A stretch of 16,617 nucleotides of DNA, from contig JAUVYQ010000047.1 of assembly GCA_030603035.1 (NCBI GenBank), positions 1 through 16,617 of the forward strand. The letters are read 5' to 3'. Of the stretch, positions 6,679 to 12,436 are shown in pieces; the stretch's first letter is position 1; every line of letters begins with the position of its first letter. This stretch comes from Phycisphaerae bacterium. GTDB taxonomy: Bacteria > Planctomycetota > Phycisphaerae > Sedimentisphaerales > SG8-4. The notes below the pieces were generated by a model. That model saw only the letters and a program-made list of their open reading frames with translations. It did not search any database and had not been told where the DNA came from. Position numbers and translations under genes: made by a program.

Positions 6679-7881
6679 TCACACCCCAGACAATGCACTA
6701 ATAATTTGTATCATAGGCAGAAACATCGAAAGGACAGCCATTGCCACAATTCCTCCCACCACAATCAGCATAACAGGCAACAAAATCGCCTGTAATCTTG
6801 CCTGGCCGCATCGTGCCTGCTCAGCGTACATCTGTCCAAGCATGTAAAGATTGTCCTGCAGCTCGTTGCGCTGGGTGCCAAGCTGAATTGAATACAAGAA
6901 CAGGTGCGGTAGAAAGGTGCAAAACTGGCCCGCCTCTAAGATATTCGCTCCCCGCTCGACTTGGCGGGCAAGGATTTCGCTTTCAAGGAGGAGCTTTTCA
7001 CTTCCCGACGCACCTGAACTTAATCTCAGGCACGCCGGCATATCACAGCCGGCCGCAACCATCATTGCCATTGCTTCGGCCATCTTGCTGAGCACGCTGC
7101 TGTGGTAAAGTCTGCCCATAACCGGCAATTTCAAGAACAGCGACTCTTTGAATCTGCGTCCTGCCGGAGAGAACGAAAGGAGCGCAAGTACAAAAAGTAT
7201 CGCTGCAACAAGACAGCCCACTACTATCCAGAAAGGCACCACGTTTTTCGCTATCATAAAAAATGCCCTGGTTAGAGGCGGCAAACGTGCACCCTCTACC
7301 ATTTCTGTAAGTACCGGCTCGAACTGGGGGATTATAATCAAGAATACGGCTGTTAAAACAATCGCAGCCAGAGTCAGGATGACGGCGGGATAACTCATCG
7401 CCTCAAAAATTATCCTCCTGGTTTGATTTGCCATCTCAAGGTGTCTGTTCAGACTTGTGAGCATCTCGCTCAATCTTCCGGTTTCGACCCCGGCTTTTAA
7501 TATTCGGCCATACAGAGGCGGAAAGGCTTTTTGTCTTTTTTCAAACGCCTGCTCAATGCTCACGCCCGCTTCAAGCTCGCCGGCAATAGCATCAATGAGT
7601 TTGCGCATCGACTTTGAACCGACATCGGCGGCAAGCTCTCGCAGACCCCTTTCCAGAGGGATTCCGGCCTTTGTTATTGAGGCAAGCTGCTGATTGAAAA
7701 GCATAAACTCGCTTCTGCCGACGGCCGTTTTGGGCTTTTTTGGTTTGGCCTTTTCAACAGAATTTACGGTAAGCTGCATCTGCTTGAGCAGTTCGCTTGC
7801 TTCCTGGCGGGAGCCGGCTTCGATCGTGCCTTTCATCAGCCGACCTGCCGATGTCAGTGCGTTATATTCAAATGTCGCCAT
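6679..7881 (-). CDS. gspF: GspF/PilC platform protein of type II secretion / type IV pilus
   Basis: A 400-residue inner-membrane protein of standard family length. The N-terminal 50 residues form the MATFEYNALTSAG start typical of GspF, with a Lys/Pro-rich linker at 44-52. Repeat 1 (about 58-185) has FNQQLASITKAGIPLERGL and the GRILKAGVETGRL motif. Transmembrane helices lie near 165-185 and 212-236. Repeat 2 (about 262-390) has MAEAMAMMVAAGCDMPACL and ends in a helix at 366-391. In T2SS and T4P this protein binds GspE and drives pilin insertion. The start has AAAGGAAC about 5 nt upstream. It follows the ATPase gene after a 70-nt gap holding a CACAGAG-type repeat. Confidence 0.9.
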   Translation of the reverse strand: MATFEYNALTSAGRLMKGTIEAGSRQEASELLKQMQLTVNSVEKAKPKKPKTAVGRSEFMLFNQQLASITKAGIPLERGLRELAADVGSKSMRKLIDAIAGELEAGVSIEQAFEKRQKAFPPLYGRILKAGVETGRLSEMLTSLNRHLEMANQTRRIIFEAMSYPAVILTLAAIVLTAVFLIIIPQFEPVLTEMVEGARLPPLTRAFFMIAKNVVPFWIVVGCLVAAILFVLALLSFSPAGRRFKESLFLKLPVMGRLYHSSVLSKMAEAMAMMVAAGCDMPACLRLSSGASGSEKLLLESEILARQVERGANILEAGQFCTFLPHLFLYSIQLGTQRNELQDNLYMLGQMYAEQARCGQARLQAILLPVMLIVVGGIVAMAVLSMFLPMIQIISALSGV

Positions 7882-7898
7882 TTTATGTTCCTTTCAGC

Positions 7899-7925
7899 CA
7901 CAGAGAACACAGGGGGCACAGAGAA
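7899..7925. repeat. CACAGAG-type degenerate short repeat inside the operon
   Basis: CACAGAGAACACAGG followed by GGGCACAGAGAAAT lies between the ATPase stop (7952) and the ribosome site of gspF. It is a short imperfect tandem of the word CACAGA(G/A). Similar words occur at about 149-205 and, inverted, at 243-260. It is not coding and widens an otherwise tight operon. Confidence 0.5.
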
Positions 7926-7951
7926 ATATTTTGATTTTCATTCCTTTAGTT

Positions 7952-9127
7952 TTAGCTCGTATCGATTCCACAGACTTTGTTCAGTTCATCCTGGGTTGTG
8001 ATACCTTCACTGACGAGGCGTTTGCCGTCTTCGAGCATACTTGTATGGCCTTTACTTTTCAGGATAGCTTCAAGCTCGTCTAAATCAGATTTTGCTAAAA
8101 TTGCTCTTCGCAACCGGCCATCCAGTTGAACCATTTCGGCTATCAGCACCCGGCCTTTGAAGCCGGTGTTAAAACAGTCGTCACATCCTGCCGCTTCGAA
8201 CCGCTCTGTTTCAATCCTTCTTTTACACTTCTTGCAAAGTTTTCTGATAAGCCGTTGGTTCAGCACTGCTGAGACGCTTGACGTTACCTGGTATGGCTCA
8301 ATGCCCATCTCTAACAGGCGCAAAAGTGCCCCTGCAGGTGTGCCGCTGTGCATTGTACTCATCAGCAAATGTCCGGTCAGTCCCGCCTCGATAGCAATTT
8401 TGGCGGTCTCGGCATCCCGTATCTCTCCAATCATCAAAACCTGCGGGTCCTGTCTGAGCAGCGACCGCAGGGCCGTAGGAAACGTCATCCGGCCGTGCGG
8501 TGTAATCTGGATTTGTGTAACGCCTTCGATTCTAATTTCCACGGGGTCTTCGAGGGTTACAATGCTTTTGCCGGGAAAGCATTTTAGAATGTGCCGCAAA
8601 AGGGCGGCAAGTGTGGTACTTTTTCCGCTGCCCGCCGGGCCGGTAAGCAGTAAAACGCCCTGGTTTTTGGCGGCAATTTTTTTCAACGCTGTATATATGT
8701 CCTTCGAAAAGCCCAACTGCTCCAGCTCCATAAGCTCTTTATTTTTATAGAATAACCGCACAACCGCTCGTTGGCCGTGTATTGTTGGAAAAACTGCGAG
8801 CCGCTCGTCGATAACTCCATCATTCTGGGCCCTGTCGATTTCAATTCGGCCTTCCTGGGGTATATCGTTACGATAGGTCAGAAGCCCGCCAAGTACCTTC
8901 AGCCTTGCAATTACATTATCAGATAAGGACTTTGGTAGTTTTTCGGCGGTGCCCAGGACACCGTCGAGGCGAAATTTTACGACTAATTCAGAGCCGGTAG
9001 GTTCAAAATGGACGTCGCTTGCACGGGATTTTACGGCCTTTTTGAGCAAATCGTCCACCAGAGAGACCACATCCTGAGCATTTGTTTTTTCGTCATAAGT
9101 GCTTTTTTTGGAATTACTTACACGCAT
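7952..9127 (-). CDS. gspE: Short GspE/PilB-type secretion ATPase
   Basis: A 391-residue AAA-like motor ATPase that powers pseudopilus or pilus assembly. Seen: the ASDVHFEP segment at 36-43, Walker A GPAGSGKS at 163-170, the Asp-box region TLEDPVE at 191-197, Walker B LMIGEIRD at 231-238, the His box TGHLLMSTMH at 251-260, and a zinc tetracysteine site C298-x2-C301 and C315-x2-C318. It starts almost directly at the N2-type domain, so it lacks the roughly 150-residue N-terminal domain found in the second ATPase of this window. That domain normally contacts GspL or PilM-type partners. Zinc cysteines argue for an assembly ATPase and against a PilT retraction motor. It is first in a six-gene minus operon, about 55 nt downstream of an ECF-like promoter. 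Confidence 0.9.
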   Translation of the reverse strand: MRVSNSKKSTYDEKTNAQDVVSLVDDLLKKAVKSRASDVHFEPTGSELVVKFRLDGVLGTAEKLPKSLSDNVIARLKVLGGLLTYRNDIPQEGRIEIDRAQNDGVIDERLAVFPTIHGQRAVVRLFYKNKELMELEQLGFSKDIYTALKKIAAKNQGVLLLTGPAGSGKSTTLAALLRHILKCFPGKSIVTLEDPVEIRIEGVTQIQITPHGRMTFPTALRSLLRQDPQVLMIGEIRDAETAKIAIEAGLTGHLLMSTMHSGTPAGALLRLLEMGIEPYQVTSSVSAVLNQRLIRKLCKKCKRRIETERFEAAGCDDCFNTGFKGRVLIAEMVQLDGRLRRAILAKSDLDELEAILKSKGHTSMLEDGKRLVSEGITTQDELNKVCGIDTS

Positions 9128-9183
9128 ATTTTATGGCTCTCTTTCGGCGGATTTGCCATTTAGAACGCTTTTGACAAAAATAA

Positions 9184-9210
9184 GACGCAAAATCACCCCA
9201 AAACGTTATC
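9184..9210 (-). promoter_or_regulatory. ECF-type promoter for the minus secretion operon (P1)
   Basis: Read on the minus strand, GATAAC (9210 to 9205) is followed after exactly 17 nt by CGTC (9187 to 9184), itself within TTGCGTCTTA. A T-tract lies just before the -35. AAC at -35 and CGTC at -10 is the usual form of ECF sigma promoters (for example the SigX/SigM type of Bacillus). Transcription would start near 9175, giving a leader of about 48 nt before the ATPase ATG. No TATAAT-type site competes in this spacer. Confidence 0.6.
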
Positions 9211-9251
9211 TAAAAAAACAAAGTTTTTCCCCCATTATTGGGAAATTTTTT

Positions 9252-9277
9252 GTTAACATAGTGATAGGCGTTGCGTC
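9252..9277 (+). promoter_or_regulatory. ECF-type autoregulatory promoter for the sigma gene (P2)
   Basis: GTTAAC (9252-9257), 16 nt, then CGTC (9274-9277) inside TTGCGTCTTA (9271-9280), preceded by a T-tract at 9246-9251. The 10-mer TTGCGTCTTA is the exact inverted partner of 9181-9190 in P1, so both divergent genes see the same -10 element. Start of transcription is expected near 9284, about 35 nt before the ATG. Autoregulation by the sigma factor it drives is the simplest reading, but it is inferred. Confidence 0.6.
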
Positions 9278-9319
9278 TTAAAAGGTAGAACGATAAAAAA
9301 ACAATCGAAACGGGCTTTT

Positions 9320-9904
9320 ATGTCTGGTAAGGCCATTAGTTACGGGCAGATTTGGGATTTTGCCGTCCCTAAAGCTGTGGGTGAAAGCCGGCGGTGGGTG
9401 CTGTCTGCGATGCAACGCCACGGGCCGGAGTTGGTTACTATGCTCTGGCGAATATTAGGGAATGAACAGGATGTTTGTGACGCCTATCAGAATACGTTTC
9501 TCCGGCTCGCTCACTATGAGGGCAGAGGCAAGCCGGAACATATTAAAGCGTATATTTTCCGTTCGGCAAGCAATATGGCTATCTCAATGTTAAGACGCAA
9601 GGCTGCTGAAAGAAAGAGATTGTCCGCAACTGTTGCTACCTGTGGCAGAGCTACTGACAAGGACGCAAGCTCGCCTGCAAATGAGCTTGATTCCAAATAC
9701 CTGCAGGAAACTTTAAGGCGCTGTATAGCCCAACTGCCCGAATATCTAAGGAACGCCATAACATTACGTGACCTGGCGGAACTGTCTTACGCTCAAATAG
9801 GCGGGATATTAGGTATATCATCAGCGACCGCGAGGGTTTACAGGTGCAAAGCGATACAATTATTAGCTGTATGGATGAATAAAGAAAGAGCAGAAAGACG
9901 ATGA
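9320..9904 (+). CDS. ECF RNA polymerase sigma factor (sigma-70 family)
   Basis: A 194-residue sigma factor that directs RNA polymerase to a small regulon. The sigma-2 domain spans about 35-105, with the core-binding motif DVCDAYQNTFLRL at 51-63 and HIKAYIFRSASNMAISMLRRK at 74-94, which should melt and read the -10. A variable, Ser/Ala-rich linker covers 103-122. Sigma-4 spans about 127-186, with LRDLAELSYAQIGGILGIS and the helix-turn-helix SSATARVYRCKAIQLL that reads the -35. No sigma-1.1 or sigma-3 region is present, as expected for ECF. The start is the first ATG after promoter P2; the ribosome site (ACGGGC) is weak. The stop overlaps the anti-sigma start by 4 nt (ATGA), indicating translational coupling. 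Confidence 0.92.
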   Translation: MSGKAISYGQIWDFAVPKAVGESRRWVLSAMQRHGPELVTMLWRILGNEQDVCDAYQNTFLRLAHYEGRGKPEHIKAYIFRSASNMAISMLRRKAAERKRLSATVATCGRATDKDASSPANELDSKYLQETLRRCIAQLPEYLRNAITLRDLAELSYAQIGGILGISSATARVYRCKAIQLLAVWMNKERAERR

Positions 9905-10395
9905 AAAGCAAAAACACAAATAACAAATGCAGACAAATCAGGGCCTGGCTGCACAAAACCATAAGCAGCCGACTTGGTCTCGATGCGGACTGGGTGCAAA
10001 ACCATATTGCGAAATGTCCAAGATGCCGGCGGCGAATTGTCTCCGCAGGTCGCGTCAATCTCGCACTGTCGGTTATGAAATCTCAGCCTCACAAGCTTGA
10101 TTTATTAATGCGTGCAAATACACAGGCCATTGGCGTACTGAAACACAGTCTCCGGCTGGCGCCGAAAGCCTGCAAGCTCAAAGCGATGCTGCCCGAACCT
10201 AAGCTGCTGGAAAGATGGGGCAAGTATGTACACCCTGCAGCAAATGCAGCGGCCTGTATTGCAATCCTGCTTCTTATGAAAATTGGGGTTTTTTCCTCTA
10301 TGGACAAGTTCCAGAGGCAGGGCCAAAAAGTCGTCAAGCAGTATTACGCCAGCCACGTAGGCCAGGAAATGGCCGATGAGATTTTTACCGCTTAG
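9901..10395 (+). CDS. Predicted membrane anti-sigma factor with zinc-finger (ZAS-like) motif
   Basis: A 164-residue protein coupled to the ECF sigma gene. The N-terminal part has HIAKCPRC at 35-42, the HxxxCxxC core of zinc-containing anti-sigma domains, with Cys10 as a possible fourth ligand. A helical cytoplasmic region follows. There is one likely transmembrane helix at about 112-131 (AANAAACIAILLLMKIGVF), then a short 33-residue tail outside the membrane. By family knowledge it would bind and hold the sigma factor until an envelope or redox signal arrives. The external part is too small for a classical sensor domain, so regulated proteolysis or a partner protein is likely. The assignment rests on motif, topology and gene coupling, since overall similarity is not obvious by eye. 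Confidence 0.8.
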   Translation: MKSKNTNNKCRQIRAWLHKTISSRLGLDADWVQNHIAKCPRCRRRIVSAGRVNLALSVMKSQPHKLDLLMRANTQAIGVLKHSLRLAPKACKLKAMLPEPKLLERWGKYVHPAANAAACIAILLLMKIGVFSSMDKFQRQGQKVVKQYYASHVGQEMADEIFTA

Positions 10396-10421
10396 TTAGG
10401 GGGGGGTACTCTCAACACATT

Positions 10422-10604
10422 TTATTGCGTCTGCGAACCCCGCCCCTTCCCAGAGGGGCTGGGCGAAGCCACGAAGAGACCTCGTTTGGCTTCAGATAGG
10501 AGGACAACAAAAAGACTGATAAGCAATCCCAACAGGCCCACTATAAGAGTCAAGACACGGTTTCCGTAAGCAGGTTTTTTCAGGTCGTTCCCCCTCGGCA
10601 GCGA
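10422..10604 (-). pseudogene. Possible remnant of a single-pass membrane protein
   Basis: An open minus-strand frame with no ATG, limited upstream by a stop at 10605-10607. It reads like real coding sequence: a polar start (RGNDLKKPAYGNR), a strong hydrophobic helix (VLTLIVGLLGLLISLFVVLL), then SEAKRG. It could be a decayed or truncated gene, or a small protein using a CTG or GTG start. It faces the plus-strand remnant, and the two overlap by about 35 nt near 10570-10604. I do not recognise the family. Confidence 0.25.
10442..10493. other. Two adjacent hairpins after the sigma/anti-sigma operon
   Basis: Hairpin A is GCCCCT-TCCCAG-AGGGGC, a perfect 6-bp stem at 10442-10459. Hairpin B pairs GAAGCCACGA (10465-10474) with TCGT-tt-GGCTTC (10482-10493), 10 bp with a 2-nt bulge and a 7-nt loop. 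They could end or stabilise the sigma/anti-sigma transcript. Neither is followed by a T-run, so they are not typical intrinsic terminators. Confidence 0.35.
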
Positions 10605-10731
10605 TTATTCCACTACCTTTGTTCCTTCTGGTGGCCAATCAAGAGATGTCGATTTGCAGCGTATTCGTACAATGATTCGACAAAAAAGACTCTCCGATCA
10701 GGAGGCTGAATTCTATAAAAAAGTTGAGTAA
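10570..10731 (+). pseudogene. Possible 3' remnant of a coding sequence
   Basis: Following a stop at 10567-10569, this plus frame runs 53 codons to a TAA at 10729-10731. It ends in a well-formed amphipathic tail, with RDVDLQRIRTMIRQKRLSDQ and then EAEFYKKVE. The first ATG is only 19 codons before the stop. The composition suggests the C-terminus of a real protein whose upstream part is missing. I do not recognise it. Confidence 0.25.
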
Positions 10732-10837
10732 TTTTGGGATGCGATATTAGTGGGGGGCCATCAAGCAAGTCTACTAAAAAGCGACCGCTTGCCAAAAGTA
10801 CCGCCGAATATCTGGTTGATTTCGCGTTTTTTTGTTC

Positions 10838-10865
10838 TTGATAAACCCAAAATCCCAGCTATAAT
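10838..10865 (+). promoter_or_regulatory. Housekeeping promoter of the tRNA-tadA cluster
   Basis: TTGATA (10838-10843), a 16-nt spacer, then a perfect TATAAT (10860-10865). Transcription should begin near 10872, about 62 nt before tRNA-Met. No other promoter of this quality precedes tRNA-Glu, tadA or tRNA-Ser, so a common precursor transcript is plausible. Confidence 0.65.
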
Positions 10866-10933
10866 TCAAGAAAAGTTGTAGCAGGCAAAAAGAATGTTTT
10901 TCGTACAATTAGCACAATTTAATTAGACACATT

Positions 10934-11007
10934 GGCGGCGTAGCTCAGCTGGTTAGAGCATGGGATTCATAAGCCCAGGGTCGTTGGTTCGAGTCCAACC
11001 GCCGCTA
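10934..11007 (+). tRNA. tRNA-Met (anticodon CAT), elongator type
   Basis: A 74-nt cloverleaf. Acceptor GGCGGCG pairs with CGCCGCT (one G-T pair) with discriminator A. The D-arm is GCTC-AGCTGGTTA-GAGC, the anticodon loop is TTCATAA and the T-arm is GTTGG-TTCGAGT-CCAAC. The top of the anticodon stem has an A-G apposition (31-39). It lacks the three consecutive G-C pairs at 29-31/39-41 of initiators and has a normal 1-72 pair, so elongator is preferred; tRNA-Ile2 with a modified C34 cannot be excluded. The CCA end is not encoded. Confidence 0.93.
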
Positions 11008-11049
11008 ATTTAGTTTTGAGTTTTTAGTGTTGAATTTTGAGTTGTTTTT

Positions 11050-11122
11050 GCCCCCATCGTCTAGTGGCTTAGGATATCAGGTTCTCATCCTGGAGACAGG
11101 GGTTCGACTCCCCTTGGGGGTA
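11050..11122 (+). tRNA. tRNA-Glu (anticodon CTC)
   Basis: A 73-nt cloverleaf. Acceptor GCCCCCA pairs with TGGGGGT, discriminator A. The anticodon stem is TCAGG/CCTGG around loop TTCTCAT, giving CTC, which reads GAG. The T-arm is AGGGG-TTCGACT-CCCCT. No CCA is encoded. It follows tRNA-Met by 42 nt of T-rich sequence and precedes tadA by 58 nt. Confidence 0.93.
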
Positions 11123-11180
11123 TTTTTTAATTGCCGATTTCCGATTTTCGATTTTCGATTTTTTCCTTTGCTTCTGAGCG

Positions 11181-11669
11181 ATGAATAATAACAAGGAAGA
11201 TGAGCGTTTTATGCGGGCGGCCATTGAGGCAGCCAGAATAGCTGAAGACAACGGCGATGTCCCTATCGGGGCGGTTATAGTTTGCGAAAACAGGATAATC
11301 GGCAAGGCATATAATCAAAGAGAGCAGCTCAATGACCCGACGGCCCACGCTGAAATAGTCGCTTTGACGCAGGCGGCGGCAGCCCTGGAAAACTGGCGAC
11401 TAAATGGCTGTACGATGTATGTTACGTTGGAGCCGTGCCCTATGTGTGCCGGGGCGCTGGTGCTCTCGCGGATGGACAGATTAGTGTACGGGTGCAGCGA
11501 CCCCAAAAGCGGGGCGTGCGGGAGCTTGTATAATATCGTTGGCGACGAGAGATTAAATCACAGACTGGTAGTTACGGCCGGTGTATTAGAAAAAGAATGC
11601 AGCGAGCAACTGCAAAATTTCTTTGAGCAGCGACGAGACAAAAAAGCAGAACTAAAAACCGAAAACTAA
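11181..11669 (+). CDS. tadA: tRNA-specific adenosine(34) deaminase
   Basis: TadA converts A34 of tRNA-Arg(ACG) to inosine, allowing one tRNA to read three arginine codons. The protein is 162 residues, normal for the family. The zinc/catalytic motif HAE is at about 56-58 (TAHAEIVAL) and PCPMCAGAL near 86-94. Other family features are GDVPIGAVIV near 25-34 and DPKSGACGSLYNI near 108-120, the latter typical of TadA and distinguishing it from guanine or cytosine deaminases. The ATG at 11181 fits the family N-terminus, although its ribosome site is weak. It lies between tRNA-Glu and tRNA-Ser, only 17 nt before the latter, and is probably cotranscribed with them. Confidence 0.95.
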   Translation: MNNNKEDERFMRAAIEAARIAEDNGDVPIGAVIVCENRIIGKAYNQREQLNDPTAHAEIVALTQAAAALENWRLNGCTMYVTLEPCPMCAGALVLSRMDRLVYGCSDPKSGACGSLYNIVGDERLNHRLVVTAGVLEKECSEQLQNFFEQRRDKKAELKTEN

Positions 11670-11686
11670 AAACTCAAAACTAATCT

Positions 11687-11774
11687 GGAGAGGTGTCCGA
11701 GCGGCTTAAGGAGCAGCCTTGGAAAGGCTGTGTAGGGCTTGTCCCTACCGCGGGTTCGAATCCCGCCCTCTCCG
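11687..11774 (+). tRNA. tRNA-Ser (anticodon GGA)
   Basis: An 88-nt class II tRNA. Acceptor GGAGAGG pairs with CCTCTCC, discriminator G as required for serine. The anticodon stem is CAGCC/GGCTG around TTGGAAA, giving GGA, which reads TCC and TCT. The variable arm, with stem TAGGG/CCCTA, is long as expected. The T-arm is GCGGG-TTCGAAT-CCCGC. CCA is not encoded. A T-run (11779-11784) follows. Confidence 0.95.
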
Positions 11775-11978
11775 TTAGTTTTTTAGATGTGTTTATAACC
11801 ACCTGGAAATGCGGACGTTGTGGCAGGTTTTTTTGAAGCCGAGTATCCGACTGTTCCGGGGGCAAGTGCACATAGGGGGTTGAAACCTTAAATCCGGTTC
11901 GAGAATTTAGCCTTTTTGCGAAATAAACATCACCAATTGTCAGCTATTGTGAGTTTTTGCCAATAAAAAACATTTTTT

Positions 11979-12005
11979 TGTAACAAAACGGCGTTCTCAA
12001 GCGTC
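11979..12005 (+). promoter_or_regulatory. ECF-type promoter upstream of the plus secretion operon (P3)
   Basis: TGTAAC (11979-11984), 17 nt, then CGTC (12002-12005) in the context GCGTCTAAA, with a T-tract at 11973-11979. It matches the divergent pair P1 and P2 in -35 AAC, spacing, the -10 core GCGTCT and the upstream T-tract. A short inverted repeat, GTCTA (12003-12007) and TAGAC (12018-12022), begins in the -10 and could bind a regulator. The leader to gspE would be about 470 nt. Confidence 0.5.
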
Positions 12006-12080
12006 TAAATTATGGTGTAGACATCTTATAAAAAGGCCGGTTAGGCCGGTTGATTATCTGTACTGTCTCACTTTAGGAAT

Positions 12081-12251
12081 ATGCATAAGCTCTTTAATAA
12101 GCAGCACTTACAAGGAAGCAGGCTATCTTCATCTGAGGATAAAATTGGCGGAAATTCACAGATGCCCCTCATGCAGCGTTTCGGGCCAGATTACCGATTT
12201 CTGCTTCTGTTTATGGGCGAAGTAGATTTAAGTCAAATTTGCTTTAACTGA
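12081..12251 (+). CDS. Possible small ORF in the operon leader
   Basis: A 56-codon frame from ATG 12081 to TGA 12249-12251, with AGGA very close to the start (TTTAGGAAT then ATG). The product is hydrophilic with a hydrophobic patch (RFLLLFMGEVDLSQ) near residues 39-52. It is the first ORF after P3. No family is recognised, and an alternative frame through the same DNA is open as well, so it may be chance. Confidence 0.2.
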   Translation: MHKLFNKQHLQGSRLSSSEDKIGGNSQMPLMQRFGPDYRFLLLFMGEVDLSQICFN

Positions 12252-12341
12252 TTTACGGATAAGGCTTTACGCAATATTATAAAAATCATACAGTACAGTT
12301 ATTTTACATACGTTTTACTTTGTTCTCAGCGGGTATTGTTG

Positions 12342-12355
12342 TCCGCCAAGGCGGA
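12342..12355. other. Small perfect hairpin
   Basis: TCCGCC-AA-GGCGGA, a 6-bp stem with a 2-nt loop, in the context TTGTCCGCCAAGGCGGATTG. It looks like a shortened relative of the inner palindrome at 372-395 (TTGTCCTCC...GGAGGA on the minus strand). It lies 50 nt before the -35 of the housekeeping promoter. Confidence 0.4.
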
Positions 12356-12407
12356 TTGAGGGTTTTGCTTACGGCAAGTCCATTGAGGTTGAGCAGGCGC
12401 TCTTTTC

Positions 12408-12436
12408 TTGACGTAAGTTCTACACTTATATATAAT
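12408..12436 (+). promoter_or_regulatory. Near-consensus housekeeping promoter of the plus secretion operon
   Basis: TTGACG (12408-12413; 5 of 6), a 17-nt spacer, and a perfect TATAAT (12431-12436). Transcription would start near 12443, giving a leader of about 37 nt before gspE. This is the best sigma-70 match in the window and implies that the operon is expressed even without the ECF factor. Confidence 0.75.

Larger units (their letters stand above)
10396..10933. other. Spacer between anti-sigma gene and tRNA cluster
   Basis: About 540 nt with no clear complete gene. In order it holds a run of eight G at 10399-10406, two hairpins (10442-10459 and 10465-10493), a minus-strand hydrophobic frame without a start codon, a plus-strand hydrophilic frame without a good start, and a near-consensus promoter before the tRNAs. 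A minus ORF of 60 codons at 10613-10795 overlaps the plus frame and looks less protein-like. Confidence 0.55.

Noticed and set aside
8157..8750. A 197-codon plus-strand open frame
   Set aside because: It lies entirely antisense to the ATPase gene, whose motifs are clear, and its product has low-complexity Ser/Arg composition typical of a shadow frame. The same applies to the other long antisense frames over ispD, the sulfatase and both gspF genes.
9171..9176. A TTGACA -35 hexamer on the plus strand before the sigma gene
   Set aside because: No -10-like hexamer lies 16-18 nt downstream; the ECF-type pair nearby explains the region better.
10399..10406. Run of eight G after the anti-sigma stop
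   Set aside because: It is striking, but no second G-run allows a quadruplex and no gene start uses it as a ribosome site. It may also be a homopolymer length error.
10613..10795. A 60-codon minus-strand ORF in the spacer
   Set aside because: It overlaps a plus frame that looks more protein-like, and has no ribosome site or recognisable motif.
10934..11007. Initiator tRNA-fMet
   Set aside because: It has a paired 1-72 end and lacks three consecutive G-C pairs at the base of the anticodon loop, so an elongator is more likely.
11789..11836. A zinc-ribbon-like fragment (WKCGRCG) after tRNA-Ser
   Set aside because: It is only 15 codons, ends in a stop within a T7 run and has no second Cys pair. 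A frameshifted continuation is possible but cannot be supported.
12100..12190. SRP (4.5S) RNA or another known ncRNA, suggested by GGAAGCAGG
   Set aside because: Only that short word matches; the surrounding helix and the conserved tetraloop context are missing.
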